A stretch of DNA of 64,000 nucleotides, taken from the NCBI GenBank assembly GCA_029204225.1, contig CM055109.1, forward strand, positions 39,128,844-39,192,843, written 5' to 3'. Every line of letters begins with the position of its first letter. The stretch's first letter is position 1. Position numbers and translations under genes: made by a program. Source of the DNA: Diphasiastrum complanatum (lineage: Eukaryota; Streptophyta; Lycopodiopsida; Lycopodiales; Lycopodiaceae). Positions 11,331 to 24,800 of the stretch are shown here, piece by piece. The notes under the pieces are model-generated. The model had not been told where the DNA came from and did not search any database. It saw only the letters and a list, made by a program, of their open reading frames with translations.

Positions 11331-12811
11331 GTGCAGCTGTTCCACTGTCTTCTGCTTGGTGACTACCAACCTCTATTACGAGTTCTTGTGAGAGTCGCTT
11401 ACGTGTTTTTATGTCGTACCTGTCGTGACGACTTATGTCCTCTCCTTCAGTTCATCCATTGGATTCCGTACGTCTCTCGCTCTTGCTCTAGTGTCATTTC
11501 TCTTTCATTATGTCAGAAGACCACTAGTGAACACCCTCGGGATGCTTTGACAGATCATATTCGTCAGGCCATGGATGCTGCTATTTCTAGCCTCTCTTTT
11601 CGTTTAGATACTGTCATGGCCAATCTTGCCTCATTTCAGTCCCAGATTGACGCATTACGGCCCCATGGTCCTGGCAAGGCTCCTATGATGCCTATCCTCG
11701 GGACACTCTCGTCCTCCAATTATCCCCATTTTGGTGGATCTCCCATTCCAGCTCCTCCACCTCTTGGATTTCACCTCTTTTCACGTACGATAGGTCCTGA
11801 GCCACACTTTGCTCGTGATTTCCGTGACCGGATACAACTTACTACCTATTATGGTTCCTCAGATGGGAATCTTCTAGAGAATTGGTTTGCTAAGCTTGAT
11901 ACTTATTTCCAGATCTACCCTAAAACTAACGTTTAGAAAATCCAGTTAGCCACCTTACAGTTAGATGGTCCTGCCACTTGGTGTCGGGCTTTTCGTTCTG
12001 ATCCTGATCGGGAGGGGATGCATTTATGGCCCTCTTTTCGCCGTGGCCTTCGCCATGCTATGATCGATCCTCAATGGCTGAGTCGCCAGCGTGATCTCTT
12101 TCGTAATCTCACTCATACTGGCGACCTGGCTTCCTGCACAGATCAGTTCACAGAGCTATCTTACCTCTTTTCAGACGTATAGCCTGCTGAGCTCATCTCA
12201 CGCTACATTGCACGACTTTGAGGTGCATTACGATATGATGTCGCATCTTTTCGACCCCATACTCTTTCTGATGCTATGTCTCTTGCTAGTACTCTACAAC
12301 ATACGTACCCTGATACACCATTTTCCCGTTTTTCCCGACCTCGTCCCCCCTCAGTTTCTACTCTACCCCCTACCTTGCCATCCTCCTCTATTGTTCCTTC
12401 TGCCATACATCCTCCTATTCCTCGCCCTGCTTTTGTCTGCCGTTACACTTCCGCAGAGTTCGCCAACATTCAGCAGAAACGTCTTGGTTCCATTGTAAGA
12501 GTCCAGACCACCTTGCTCGTGATTGTCGCCAGACTCCTCTTAATACTACTGTTGTTTTCTATCATGAGGGCACTGACACTAACGATTCTGACATCTATAT
12601 CCATATCTCCAACGACCTTGATCCTGTGTCCGAGCCTTCTTCTAACCTCCTCCCAGCTACTTGCCATGCCCAGCTTGCTTATGCTACTTGGACTGGGCGT
12701 CCTGGTCCTCGCTCCATGACACTCACTTTTGTGCATGATTCAGTTACCCACTCCCTTGTTGGCATCGACTCCAAGGGGGACTATCAGCTGATCGAGAAGC
12801 TTCAAATCACA
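11331..12811 (+). pseudogene. Element B gag with degenerate zinc knuckle and protease tail
   Basis: The capsid-like part reads IQLTTYYGSSDGNLLENWF, KLDTYFQIYP, a stop at 11934, then IQLATLQLDGPATWCRAF in continuation, as in plant Ty3 gag. Several frame changes follow. At about 12484-12527 a zinc-knuckle remnant reads WFHCKSPDHLARDC, with the first Cys replaced by Trp. The end (LVGIDSKGDYQ) matches the protease-linker region of element A. At least three frameshifts or stops make it non-coding today. Confidence 0.75.
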
Positions 12812-13109
12812 TAGAATGTTTAAAAATAACAAATGTAGAATAGCCTACGACCTCCTCTATTTATAGTGGTCCTTTGTGTCTCTAGTACGAGTTTGGGGCC
12901 TTATTACCCTAATTTGGCCATTAAACCATTATTATAGCGTGGTTGTTCTAGGCTTCTTATTGATTATTCTACCTAACTAGTCCTATTCTAACTTAGCACC
13001 ATGGCTATATTTAGCAATACTTACTAAGCACATGGATAATTACATGCAGTACATGACATGCTCAAGGAGCCTTTATGACACTTTGGAGCTGCAAATATTA
13101 GCACAAGTC

Positions 13110-14570
13110 TCTTCGTTATCTGTTATCCCAGCGGGATCTTAGCGATTGTCAATTTCGTTGGTTGCAATTTTTACAATCCTTTGATTTTTCTATTTTATAT
13201 CATCCTGGCCGTTCAAACGCCGCTGCCGTGCTTTATCCCATCTGCCCGCTTTGTTACACACACTTGTTGCTACCATTCCTACCTAGTTTGATGATCTTCC
13301 CTCTGCTTATCTCACTTGTCTTGACTTTCGTGATGTTTATAGTTCTGCACCTCCTGTTTTAAACATTTTATGCTCGTCTCAAGGACACTTTTACTGGCCA
13401 TCCATGAAGTCTGAGCTAGCCCTTCTTATTCCCAACTGCACTTTTTGTGCCCGCAATAAGTACTCCCGTGCTAAGTCTGCTGGTTTGCTTCAGAGTTGGC
13501 CTCTTCCTCATCGCCAGTGGACCGATATTTCTAAGGACTTTATCCTAGGCCTTCCCCGTACCCAGCGTGGTCATGATTCATGTATGGTGGTGGTTGATAG
13601 GTTCTCGAAGCAGGCACATTTTATACTGGTTCGTAGTACTATTACAGCTGAGCAATGTGCACGTTTATTCTTATCAGAGATTTTCCGCCTCCATGGATTT
13701 CCTCGTACTATCCTTTCTAATCGGGATAGTAAGTTTACCTCTACATTTGGACAGAGCTTATGCGCATACTGGATGTTCAACTTTTTATGGGTTCCCCTTA
13801 TCATTCTACTGTCGATGGATTGTCTAAGGTCCTTAATCGGATTCTTGAGGATTATCTACGCCATTTTGTCACTCCTTCAGGGAAGCATTCCTTCAGGGAA
13901 GGACTGAGATCAGCATCTATGTTTAGCTAAGTATAGCTATAATAGCTTAGTTTATACCAGCACTGGTGTCTCTCCCTTCTTATTATCTCATGGTTATGCG
14001 CCCCTGTTACCTGGGATACCTCTTCCTCCTGAGGATACACCTGTTACACTTGCCTCTTTTCTATCAGGTGCTCGTGAGCTTATTTCTCAGGCCAACACAC
14101 ATCTACAGCACGTCCAGCAGCGGTACTAGACTTTTGTTGATCGTCATCGACGACATGTTCAGTTTCAGGGTGGGGATATGGTTTATCTACGCCTCCGTTT
14201 TGCTCGACACCACTTTATTCAGGGCCATGCTTCTATTGAGAAGCTTGCACCATGTTATTATGGACCTTATTGCATATTGTAGGTTCTTAGTCCTGTGACA
14301 TATCCCTTCTTCGACACGAGCCTGTGATATATTCCATGTCAGTTTACTACGTGCTGCTATTGAGGATGATGCTCCTCGTGATGCTGAGTTTCCTATTGAT
14401 CCTAAGTAATTTCCCCTCCTACCTGCTGCTATTCTACAGGTTCATCTTCATCATAGTCGGCGCCGGCGGCAGATTCAGTTTTTGGTACAGTGGGATGGTC
14501 GTCCTGTTCACAGTTGCTGATACACCAGGGCTACTGCTTGATCCTATGCTGCCTCTTCATTTCGCGGCTG
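13110..14570 (+). pseudogene. Element B RNase H tail, integrase and chromodomain-like end
   Basis: The reading starts in the RNase H tail (FRWLQFLQSFDFSILYHPG, then a damaged ADALSR). It passes a partial zinc domain (CTFCARNKYSRAKSAGLLQ) into the integrase core: WTDISKDFILGLP, VVVDRFSKQAHFI and LHGFPRTILSNRDSKF, where the usual SDRD is SNRD. After a frameshift come GVSPFLLSHGY, GDMVYLRLRF and YYGPYCI of the C-terminal domain, then IQFLVQWDGRP, a chromodomain-like strand. This places B with chromodomain Gypsy elements. RT and most of RNase H are absent. Confidence 0.75.
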
Positions 14571-14581
14571 GGCTTTCTTTG

Positions 14582-15012
14582 TGTTGGGGAGAGTTATGGA
14601 CTTGGCTCTTTACATTCGTCACGCCCATTCGCATCTACTTTACCTTTGCTTTTTATGCATAAGCAACCCTTGGGCCCTCTATTTTATTGTTTACTGACAT
14701 TTAGACTATATGGTTGGCCTTGGGCCCTATTATTCATTTTATTGACATTTAGACCATATTACCTTGGAGGGGGCCCCTCTTCGAGGGCGCACTATTTTAC
14801 CTCCCAGTTGACTCTTATCCTCTGGACCCCTTTCTAGGGGTTCCTGTTGGGTATAAGTAGGGCTCTAGTGTCACTTTCATTTTCAGCTTATGATATGGAT
14901 CTCTCTCGTTTAGCCTCCTCAGTCTCACTTTTTCTTGCTTTCTAGGATTAAGTCTTGCTTTTGTGCTACTTTCTAGTTTAGCCTTAGATTACTTGTGGAT
15001 CCGTTCGTAACT
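14582..15012 (+). repeat. 3' LTR of element B
   Basis: It begins TGTTGGGGAGAGTTATGGAC and ends near CCGTTCGTAAC. It carries a TATA-like GTATAAGTAG at 14851-14860 followed by CT-rich sequence. It matches both the A 3' LTR and the partial B 5' LTR. Confidence 0.8.
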
Positions 15013-15583
15013 GTTAGTGGTTCTTGGCTTTTGATAGCTTAATTATGGTGATCCAGATCCGTTCACTCTATCTCAGCACTTTTTAGCACATTTGCTTGAA
15101 GAGACCATATGTTTGAAAGGCCAACAGGTCACTAGTTCGAGTTCAGTTTTTAGGCAGTTGCAAAGAGCAAGATGATGCATTTTTTCTTTGAGTTTCCCCA
15201 CAAACAGAAAAATGGCCATCTGTAAATGAAAATGCATAAATAGCTATGTAAAAATACCTCGCATATCTGAAAATTTATGATTCACGATCACCTAGTATGT
15301 GCTTGAGCTCATAGATACTCTGTCCAGAGTCGTGCAATGTTGTTATGCTGTCATACAAAATACTAAAAGAAGCCTTACATATACCACCGCAGAATCTCGT
15401 CTGTTTAAGTTCTCATCCCACTTAGTCCTGCTTGCAGCATTTTCAGCATTTATAGAAGAAAAATCCATTATGTAATATTCTATTCTGTTTTCACTTTACT
15501 TGTTTCCCACTTTGGACTTCTTCACTGTAGATTTACATGCGTTTCAAAACTTGGTTGAAGACTTGCAGCATTGTGATGGACAG

Positions 15584-15871
15584 ATTATTCCTGTGGACAG
15601 AACTTCCTCTACATCAAGGCATAATGCAGGCTCACAGGTTAGGCAAAGAGCAATAGACAATAGATGGCCCCACATAATGCTTTTCCCAGAAGGAACGACC
15701 ACTAATGGCAAGGCTTTGATTTCTTTTAAAGCTGGAGCTTTTGCACCGGGTTTACCTGTACAGCCAATAGTTGTACAGTATCCTCATGCCAGGGTGAGTC
15801 CAGCATGGGTGGATATTGCACTGCCGAATCTTTTGTTTCGACTTATGACTCAGTTTGTGAACTTTATGAAG
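15584..15871 (+). CDS. LPEAT2: Acyltransferase exon with PlsC motif III
   Basis: 288 nt, phase 0 at both ends, from the acceptor gatggacag|ATT to the donor ATGAAG|gtcagt. It encodes [15 protein letters not shown], then [20 protein letters not shown] (EGT motif, glycerophosphate-binding in the family) and [14 protein letters not shown] (family block IV), ending [13 protein letters not shown] chose the acceptor at 15583 over an earlier AG because it aligns the VDR block with the family exon border and leaves an uninterrupted domain. Confidence 0.88.
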
Positions 15872-18800
15872 GTCAGTAAGCTTCAACCTATTAAGGATTT
15901 TGCCTTAGGACTTTGTACGGTAACACACTGGAGTTCATTTGCAGATAATGGCTTGCTTTTCCTGATTAACATCACTTTATTGGTTTTGGCTCTTGTCTGC
16001 TATTTGAATGCTGTACTTAGGGATAATGCCTTTCGAACCATTTGTACTTCATCTTCTGTAACATATTGATGTTTTCATCTTTATGATGAGGTGCTGACTT
16101 TTCATTTCACTAGGTAGAGTACCTTGAAGTGGTAGAGCCAACCATAAGGGAGCTGAGCCATCCTAGTGAGTATGCCCATAGGGTGCGCAAACTCATGGCA
16201 CAAGCTTTGAATGTCGTTTGTACAGAGCATACGTTTGTCGATGTAAAGCTCTCAATGGATGCTAAGAAGTATGGTCAGCCTGCTGAGCTCTCACAAGTGG
16301 AATTTGGTATCATGGAAAAACTTTTCCACCTGAACTATGAGACTGCCCATGAGTATCTTGCAAGGTTTTCTGCCATGGACATCACACACAGGTATGTATG
16401 AATATTTTGTTGCTATGATAGTCGTTTTCTTAGGGAGCTAGCATTGATGGTAGAATACGGGAGGTTCCATTCCAGTTAGTGTCTGAGCAACTGCACATAA
16501 GAGGACCTAAGCAAGATTCAAATCATGGGTCATTCAAATCGGATGACGGATTTAGGCCAATTAGTAAAGAATCAGTACCTATATCATCCTGAATCCCATT
16601 CTATCTCATTCTAAATGGCTGATATTGGCCATAAATTAGAGAGTGCCTAATCTATCTACAGTCAATTTTTCTGTAACCGATAAAATAAACAGACCTTTAA
16701 AATCCTAAATTCAATTTTCCAATTCCTTCTCGGAGGTCCCAATTTTGAACCACCTGAAAAGCTGGTTTTTTCGATTCTGAAAAGGCAGGAAATTATGAAT
16801 CTTAGACTTCCTGCATCTCTATTTTTGTAAGTTTTGGACAAATAATTATGATATTATATTGTACTTGGGGCCTCATTTGATTCTTTAGAACCCAAAAACA
16901 ATAGCCGATTGCATTTGGTCTTTTTTTATACATTTGGTCATGTTCAGTCACTTGACAGGGACATGACATTTACTAGGGCCCTGGACTTCTGCTAAGGGGC
17001 AGACAGGAAAGATTTGTTCTGCCCTAACCCTGAGGGGGACTTTAAATTCTATCAGTAAACACTTGTATGCTCTCTTCTTTCAGTACTTGATGACTACAGA
17101 GCTTTTGAGGTTCTTTGAGGGAGGACTCAGAGGCAGCGTTCTTTCTAGCAGAACCTGGCTTGAGAACTGATTCACGGTGGATTGTTCCTGATATTTTAGT
17201 TAGTGGGTCTTTATATGTAACACCAAATATTGCTGTTTATGGACCCCATGAAATGCCATTGACTTTGGAGCTCCCATTGCTTTGAACATACTATTCTCAT
17301 CTCTCATACTAAAGAGGAAGTTGCATATCATGGACTTTGTACGAGCCATAGATGCACAGAAATGCGTTTCTGAGGGCACGCGTTTCTTCTCCCAGAATCT
17401 TACTAAATTTTTGTTTTTTTCTTTTGGAAAAATAGCTTATGGCTGAAATTTTTTTAGGGGATCAATGGTCAAACCAGCGTTTTTGCCTCTCAGAAGTGCA
17501 GTAGATGGGGCACAAACAGATCTTATTTTCAATAGCTATTTGGTTGTTATTTGCTCTGGTTTTTTATAAATGCTCAGGGGGTTTGGGGGGCAACGGCCCC
17601 CAACGGCAGGGTCCGGGGGCAGCCGGTAGACCCCGGCCCCGACGGTAAGGCCTCTTCATGATTTGGCCTTCCAACTCCCTGAGCAAAAACACACTTACTG
17701 GGACCATCTATGATTGTAACGAACAGGCTAGAGGTTAGTTTTGAATTTTTATCCTTGATAGAATCCAACATGGATTAATGCACCTGAATTGGACCATCTT
17801 GCAGCTGAAACAGTCGACAAACTACACAGTAACTATGCTCTTAATTAGAGCTTTCATCTGATACCCATATTGCCCATAAAAAAACAAAAAATATATATAT
17901 ATATATATAGAAAAAACGTTTCTGGAATTTTTGCATAATTTTCAGAAATGCGTTTCTGAACCGCGTTTCTGAACGCGATTCTGAAACGCTTTTCAGAAAC
18001 GTAGTGCATCTATGGTACGAGCAAGAGTGTGGCCCTTGTCTTATAGGGTGACATCTTTTGCAAAGACTTACATGATATTTAATTCATTTGTCAATGGGGC
18101 ATTCTTGCCTCTGAATCAAGGACATCGAGGTATGCTTTCCGCAATTCTTTATATTCCGACTCAAAAATAGCAAATGAAAAGTAAAATCCACCCTTGTTTA
18201 GAGATTCAGCAAACGATCTCCTACTGTACCACATCAAATGTTGACACAAAATATTCTCCATGCCTTTCTATATATGCCAATTCAAATTGAGAATAAAGCT
18301 TCCTTCACTTTTTGATCCATTGTGGACTATTGATAGATGGACTAGATTTTCTATTGATTTTTGTGCCCTTATTGAATAGATTGCAACCAAGTCACAAAAT
18401 TGGGACCGATGTACCTTAAAAAAGCCCTGGCTCATATTAGGTCGTAGATTCATTGAGCTGACCCTAGTGATCAAATTTCTTGGCCCTAGGCCCTATTCTT
18501 ATGTGCATGGGCTATATTAGGATAGTATTCAGGGTTTTGGTTTATATCTACTCGAATATAGATTCTATTTTGCATGATATAAAATACCTATAAGAACTTA
18601 GAAATGATTTTCATAATCAACCCCAAGTTCACAAGTCCTACAAAAATTGATTTTGTTGACTATTTAAGCTCAACATCTATCAACCCCAAAAGGTTTTGAA
18701 GTGTACCCTTGTTATATAATTTCATTCCTACATATTACAAACACGTGTATTTCAAACAAATAGTCTACGTCCTAAGTAAATTCTAACATTAAAAAACTCT

Positions 18801-21800
18801 AAACCCTTAGAACACTTGTATAGAATACTCTATGATGAACCTTAAGTCGTAAAAGGCTCACACACATGTTACTACTGAAGTAAAATATGAAACATTAATA
18901 ACCTAGATATGAAGTTTGAAACTTAATAATCAATGTTGATATGGAGATTAATCATAGGTATACATGTCTTTACGATATTCTTATGTACTACTATACTTCA
19001 TAGACGTAGTTTTGGGGATTTACCATTTATACCCTGGGATTTAGGTTTCTTGATGTATTTAAGTAAGGTCAATTTTATCAAGGATCAAATTTGAAGTCAG
19101 TAGGGTTATAAGGTATCTTTCTAAAATGTTGTAGCTTCGAAGAAAAGTACACATTGACGATGGTCATATCTTGACTTACCTTTTATCTCATACATGCCAA
19201 ATAGAGGTGAAAGAAGTCATAGAAGTACCAAGAATGGGTACTGGGGAGCACTTGAGAATGAGAAGGATTTCCAATCAATAATAAGCAAATTAAAGTATGT
19301 ATGTGCCATATAGTTAGAAAAATAATATTGGTAGCTTTTGGCAAGCTTGAAAAAGGGTAAAATATCAATTCTAAGCAAGTTGGAAAGGAGAGAATCTTGT
19401 GTTATTTTCTGTTACAATGTTTCTTATGGAGATAAGCTTAAACTAGAATGCAGACGTTGATAGCATTTCCATTAGCAAAGAAAACAACCTGACATAGGCA
19501 GTCTACAAGGATTTGTTTTGGAGCTTGGATACTTTGTAAGCCTCAATATTTGCAATGATGTTGTGTTGTTCAATCAATCAAAAAGTTTGAAATAATGTCT
19601 CCCCAATCTATCATGGTAACTCCTAGGGCGTGCATGGCTTGATACATTGAAAGAAACATTCCATTTGATTGGCTTTCCAGAATAATATGGATGAGGGAAA
19701 CAAGATACTCCCAAGTATATTTCTCTTCTAAATCCATTTGTGAAAAGTTGAAGGAGATTAAGCATCCATGGAGTAATAGGGTTTCTTCACGATTAAGAAC
19801 ATCTTTATACATTTTTTGAAGGACCTTGGTCTTCCTCATCGCTTGTAGAATCCTCTTGTTCAGATCTTGGTTGTCGTGTTATTTCTTATTGAGCCTTTGA
19901 ATGTTGACCCATCCATTGATGAGATCTTGGTTGTTGAGAAAGATCATTTTCAAATTTAGGACAAGTAGTTTGAATGTCAGCTGGCTGTTGTGAAACATCA
20001 TTTGGTGTTGGCAAAATGTTATGAGAAGTTGGTTGACACAAAACAGGCTGCTCATCAATTACAAGTACTTCCCCTTGTTGTTTTGCAATGCCATCATCAC
20101 TTCTTAACTACTATTATAATTTATAACTGAGTTGTCTCTGATTCTTGAATGTCGTAGCAATCAGGGATGACAAAGGAATAGTATTGGTGTTACCAAGATT
20201 GGCATTGGTTGTTATAGATGGCAAAGGATTAATATTGGTATTACCCAATTTAAGATTGACATCTAGTTTTTGTGACCTATTACTAAATGTAGATTCGAAA
20301 TTTGTCATCATTTTTTGGAGAGCAAATACGACTTTGTCTAAATTAGTGGCACTCTTTTGTACGGCAGATAGGACTTTGTCTGAATAAAAGTTGATTTAAT
20401 ATCTCCTTCGTTCCAATGCTCCCCTTATTGGTACTATGGTTTACAAGATTGCTCGATCCTTCATGAATGTTGACCTTTGATTTCGATAGACTCCCCACAA
20501 AATTGGCATAGGAATTGGAAGCTGTCACTTTATTTGCCACACTAGTATTTATTTCCTCCTTAAGATCATTTGCTTTAGGGAATGGTTATCCATCTAAAGA
20601 CCAATAATACTTGTGGTGACGTAAAGAGAACATTCTCCATTCCCATCATTTTTTTACTATCATACAAGTCTTCGTATGTGCTACAACTCCCTAAGATCTT
20701 CGACTGCCTTGAAGGTTCCGCACATCCCATACCAGTGACGACGCACCGTATCCGCCCATCCATAGGGTCACAACCGACCCACTCCCATGCACTGGGGCTA
20801 TCGACATAGTCATGCCCAGTTGAGCCTCCTACGATAACTGGCGTCCCATACCACTAGCCATCGCACTCGGCTCTCCCTAGCATATATCTCCTGGCCTGGA
20901 GATACACCCTGGCTCATGCATGTGCTCTCCATCCACCAACTCCCGGGTAGATTGAGTGAATGGAAAGAGGAAAACCCCACCACTATATAGGCATAGCACA
21001 GTGGGTCTTATCAAGCATGGTCCTGCCGACGACACATGATCACCTAGTTTGGTGACGCGTGGCACCCAAACATGTCGATAACGCCCGTCATGCCCCTTGC
21101 GAGGCCGTCACTGAAGGGCGTACCGTTATGGTACATAACATAATAAAACTTCCTTGTATGAAAAAAAGCCAGAGAATCTAAGTCTTAAATCATCCTCCTT
21201 CTCCCAGGTGTCCTCATCATCTGACTTACCTTTCCAGCGAATCAGATGTTCAGAAATCAAACGATTTCTCAGCTAATGTCGTCGAGTATCCATAATCCTT
21301 TCCAGTTCATTGGGTACAAAAGCAGTCAAATCCTCCAATAGCACTAGATCATCTGTGGGAATCAAGTCATCTTTTCCACCAAGTCGTTCCTTTAAACGAC
21401 TAACATGGAATACAGGATGAACCTTAGTTCCAACAGGGAGTTCTAGTCTATATGCAACTCTACCAATCTTGTAAGAACTTTGAAAGGACCGCTAAAACGT
21501 GGAGATAACTTAGGACATTTCCCCGTTTGAAGTGTCTTAGAGTCTTTTGGGATTCTAACATACACCCAATCACCAATCTCAAATTCTTGAGGTTCGGTTG
21601 GCATAGAATTGGGCTCGATCCTGAGCCGATCTAATACTTTCCCTAGCCACGTGCAAAATTTCCTCCATATCATGCAAGAAATCCGCTGCAGCTTGAACCT
21701 TGAGGCCTTTGACTCCAACTGAGATAGGGGAACGAGGCTGAAAGCCGTACAAGAGCATAAAAGGACTAAAGCCAGTGGCAGAATGCTTCATACTATTGTA

Positions 21801-24800
21801 TGCGAACTCAACCATTAAGAGATACTTTTTCCAATCTGATTGTCGCCTGGAAACATATGCGGGAAGCATATCTTCCATCGACTGGTTGACATGTTCGGTC
21901 TAACCATCGGTTTCTGGGTGATCTGTAGACGATAGACTTATAGTAGTTTCCAGTCTTTCAAAGACTGCCTGCCAGAACTTGCCAGTGAGCTTGGAATCAC
22001 GATCACTAACAATATCGTTCGTCAAACCATACAACCTAAACAACTTTTCAACGAAGAGTTGAGCAAGTTCTGAAGCTTTGACAATAATTTTTGTTGGAAT
22101 AAATTGCGCCATCTTGGTAAGCCTATCAACTACTACCCAAATGGCATTATGACCCTTCCCAAGCTTGGGAAGTCCGACCACAAAATCCATGGAATTACTT
22201 TCCCATTTCTTGCTGGGAATTTCCAACGGATGTAACAGACCAGCTGCTTTGAGTCTTTCTACTTTATTTGCGCACTAGTGCGTTCACACTTTTGAACATA
22301 TGCCTCAACATGACCTTTCATTTTTGGCCAATAAAATTCTCTCTTAACAAGGTCAAATGTCCTCTGTATACTAGGGTGTCCCGCGCTGGGGATGTTGTGG
22401 CACTCGTGTAGGATTTGGGCCCTAATGTCCGCGATATCTGGTACACAAACTTTTCCTCTACGGAAAAGTAAACCATTCTGAATGGAATAATCATCAAGTA
22501 TCTTCTCTTCGCGAGATTTCTTGGAATCCTGCTTTCCAAGATTATTTCTCAAAATAGAGCTTCCTGCCAGGACTTCTTGCCAGATACGACCGAAGAACTC
22601 ATCGGTCCAACAAAGATCTCGCAGAGAAAGATACGACTCGGATTGGAACTTAGCAAAGCATAGCTGATTAACCTCTCCAATCCGGCTCAAAGCATCAGCG
22701 ACACAATTCGACGTACCTCGACGGTACTTAATGTCGAATTTGAACTCCTGAATGAGTTTCGACCAACGGGCCTTACGACCCCTAAGGTCCAAGGCATCAT
22801 AGATATACTTAAGAGACTCATGATCTGTCATAACCATGAATTTAGATCTGTACAAATAATGTCTCTGGATCTTTAACGCATGGATGACAGCAAAAAGTTC
22901 CTTCTCATAAGTAGAATATCTACTTTGAGTTGTGTCCAACTTCTTACTTTCGAAAGCCATAGGTCTACCATCTTGGTAAAGGACTGCACCCACCGCATAG
23001 TCACTAGCATCCATTTCCACCAGGAAAGATCCGCTAGGGTCCACTATGTGTAAGATAGGGGCTGTAGACACTAACATCTTCAAAGCTTCAAAGCTTTGAT
23101 TAAGTTCATCAGTCCAGACAACAGGTGGACTGATTTTCGAACGACTTCCGGCCTTCTTCTTATTACCCTTTTTGTTTTTCTTTTGGCTTTCTTCATTCCC
23201 TTAAGAAGATTCGTTAGAGGCAATGCAATTAAGGCATAGTCTTTAATGAATTTATGGAAAAACTCTGTGAAGATTTTACTTCCCTAATGGTTTTCAAGAT
23301 AGGCCAATCACGAACTTTCTGGACCTTATCGTAGTCGATCTCAAGACCTCGATCGGAAACGATATGTCCCAAGTACTTGAGTCTTGTTTGAAAGAACTCA
23401 CATTTAGACTCTTTAGCATAAAGCTTTGTCTACCTTAGATTATCTAAGACTGTACGCAAATGCGCCTCATGCTCCTCAAGAGTCTTACTGTAAATCAGAA
23501 TGTCGTCCAAAAATACAACGAAAAACTTCCCTAGAATGGACGAAGAATATCGTTCATCATCTGTTGGAAGGTTGCCGGGGCATTAGTTAGACCAAAGGGT
23601 AAAACTAAAAATTTGTAATGGCCATATCTTGAACGAAAACCTGTTTTGGAAACATCCCCCTCGTGTATTCTAATTTGATGGTACCCTGACCTAAGGTCCA
23701 ATTTGGTGAAATACTTAGCACCATTCAATCGGTCCATTAAGTCGCCCATCGGAGGTAAGGGATAATGGTTCTTAATTGTCATTTTAGTAAGCTTTTTGTA
23801 ATCGACACAAAGACGAATATTGCTGTCTTTCTTGCTGGTTAACAAAACAGGAGCTCCCCAAAGGGATTTACTAGGCCTTATATGGCCCTTACGTAATAAC
23901 TCCTTCAGTTGACTAGCAACTTCATCTTCTTCCTTTGGGCTCATCCTGTAGGGAAAAAGTGATACAGGAGAGCTGTTGGGAAGAAGATCTATGTGATGGT
24001 CTACTCCCCGTGAGGGGGGAAGACCCTCAAGCAATTGCTCAGGGAATATATCATTATATTCCTCCCTAAGTCTCTTAAAGATTTTGCCCTCAGGCGAAGA
24101 TTCTAAATTATCATTAGAAAAAGACAATGCTTTAGGGAAAGACGAAACATCAACATTGAAATTATGAGTACTAAAAGCATCCATGTACGATTCATTTTTC
24201 AGATAACATAAATACGAATGATACTCAAAACCCAAAATACATTGATTTGCTTCATGAGCAGTTACAAAAGGTAGATCAGGCTCATCGCCTTTAAGACAAA
24301 CCAATGAGTCATTATGCAAGAAAGAGATACTATGTGAAACATAATCTTTCTTTAAGGACTCATTCCTAGCATAAAACCATTCTTTACCTAGGATTGAATC
24401 TACCTTATCAAGATTCATAACATGAAAAGATAAACTATCTACATAGTTTGGAATCCTCAACGGCACGTGGGGGACAAAGTGGTCCCAGACCTACTGCTCC
24501 CCACCAATTGCCATCCTAACCACATACTTGTGGTCACTTGGTGCGGTTGCCAACTGCAGCTTCTGCACCACTTAGCATTAATAAAATTGTGCGTAGAACT
24601 GTCATCAAAAAGAACACTCACGGGTTGGCTACCTACGAACCCACTCATTTGAATGAGGTCGTGAGGTCAAAAACCCGCAGTGTTAAAACAACAATTCATA
24701 CAAATTGTTTCATCTTTGAAAGATACATCAATGCAAGAAATAGAAGAATTACCTGGTGCCTTAAAGGAGCAACCACCCTTCTTCCATCTCTTCGGGCAGT

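Larger units (their letters stand above)
10697..15012 (+). mobile_element. Element B: Ty3/Gypsy element with RT deleted
   Basis: In order: truncated 5' LTR, primer site, CT-rich leader, gag, zinc knuckle remnant, an unrelated or deleted block (about 12815-13110), RNase H tail, integrase, chromodomain-like end, 3' LTR. In the 206 bp shared by the two LTRs I count 5 differences (about 97.6% identical), so the insertion looks fairly recent. Yet gag and integrase are full of frameshifts and RT is absent. It lies immediately upstream of the first acyltransferase exon in the window, probably within an intron. Confidence 0.8.

Noticed and set aside
10886-11391. Pro/Ser/Leu-rich frames of 100-162 codons in three phases
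   Set aside because: All arise from the CT-rich leader repeat of element B; no phase is preferred.
15500-15583. Extra N-terminal acyltransferase residues encoded upstream of the exon in the same open frame
   Set aside because: The text (FPTLDFFTVDLHAFQ) does not match the family, and the acceptor at 15583 aligns the exon with the conserved block.
17574-17771. Small minus-strand gene in the GC-rich part of the MITE
   Set aside because: Its Gly/Pro-rich text comes from G runs; there is no supporting motif, and the element shows no transposase.
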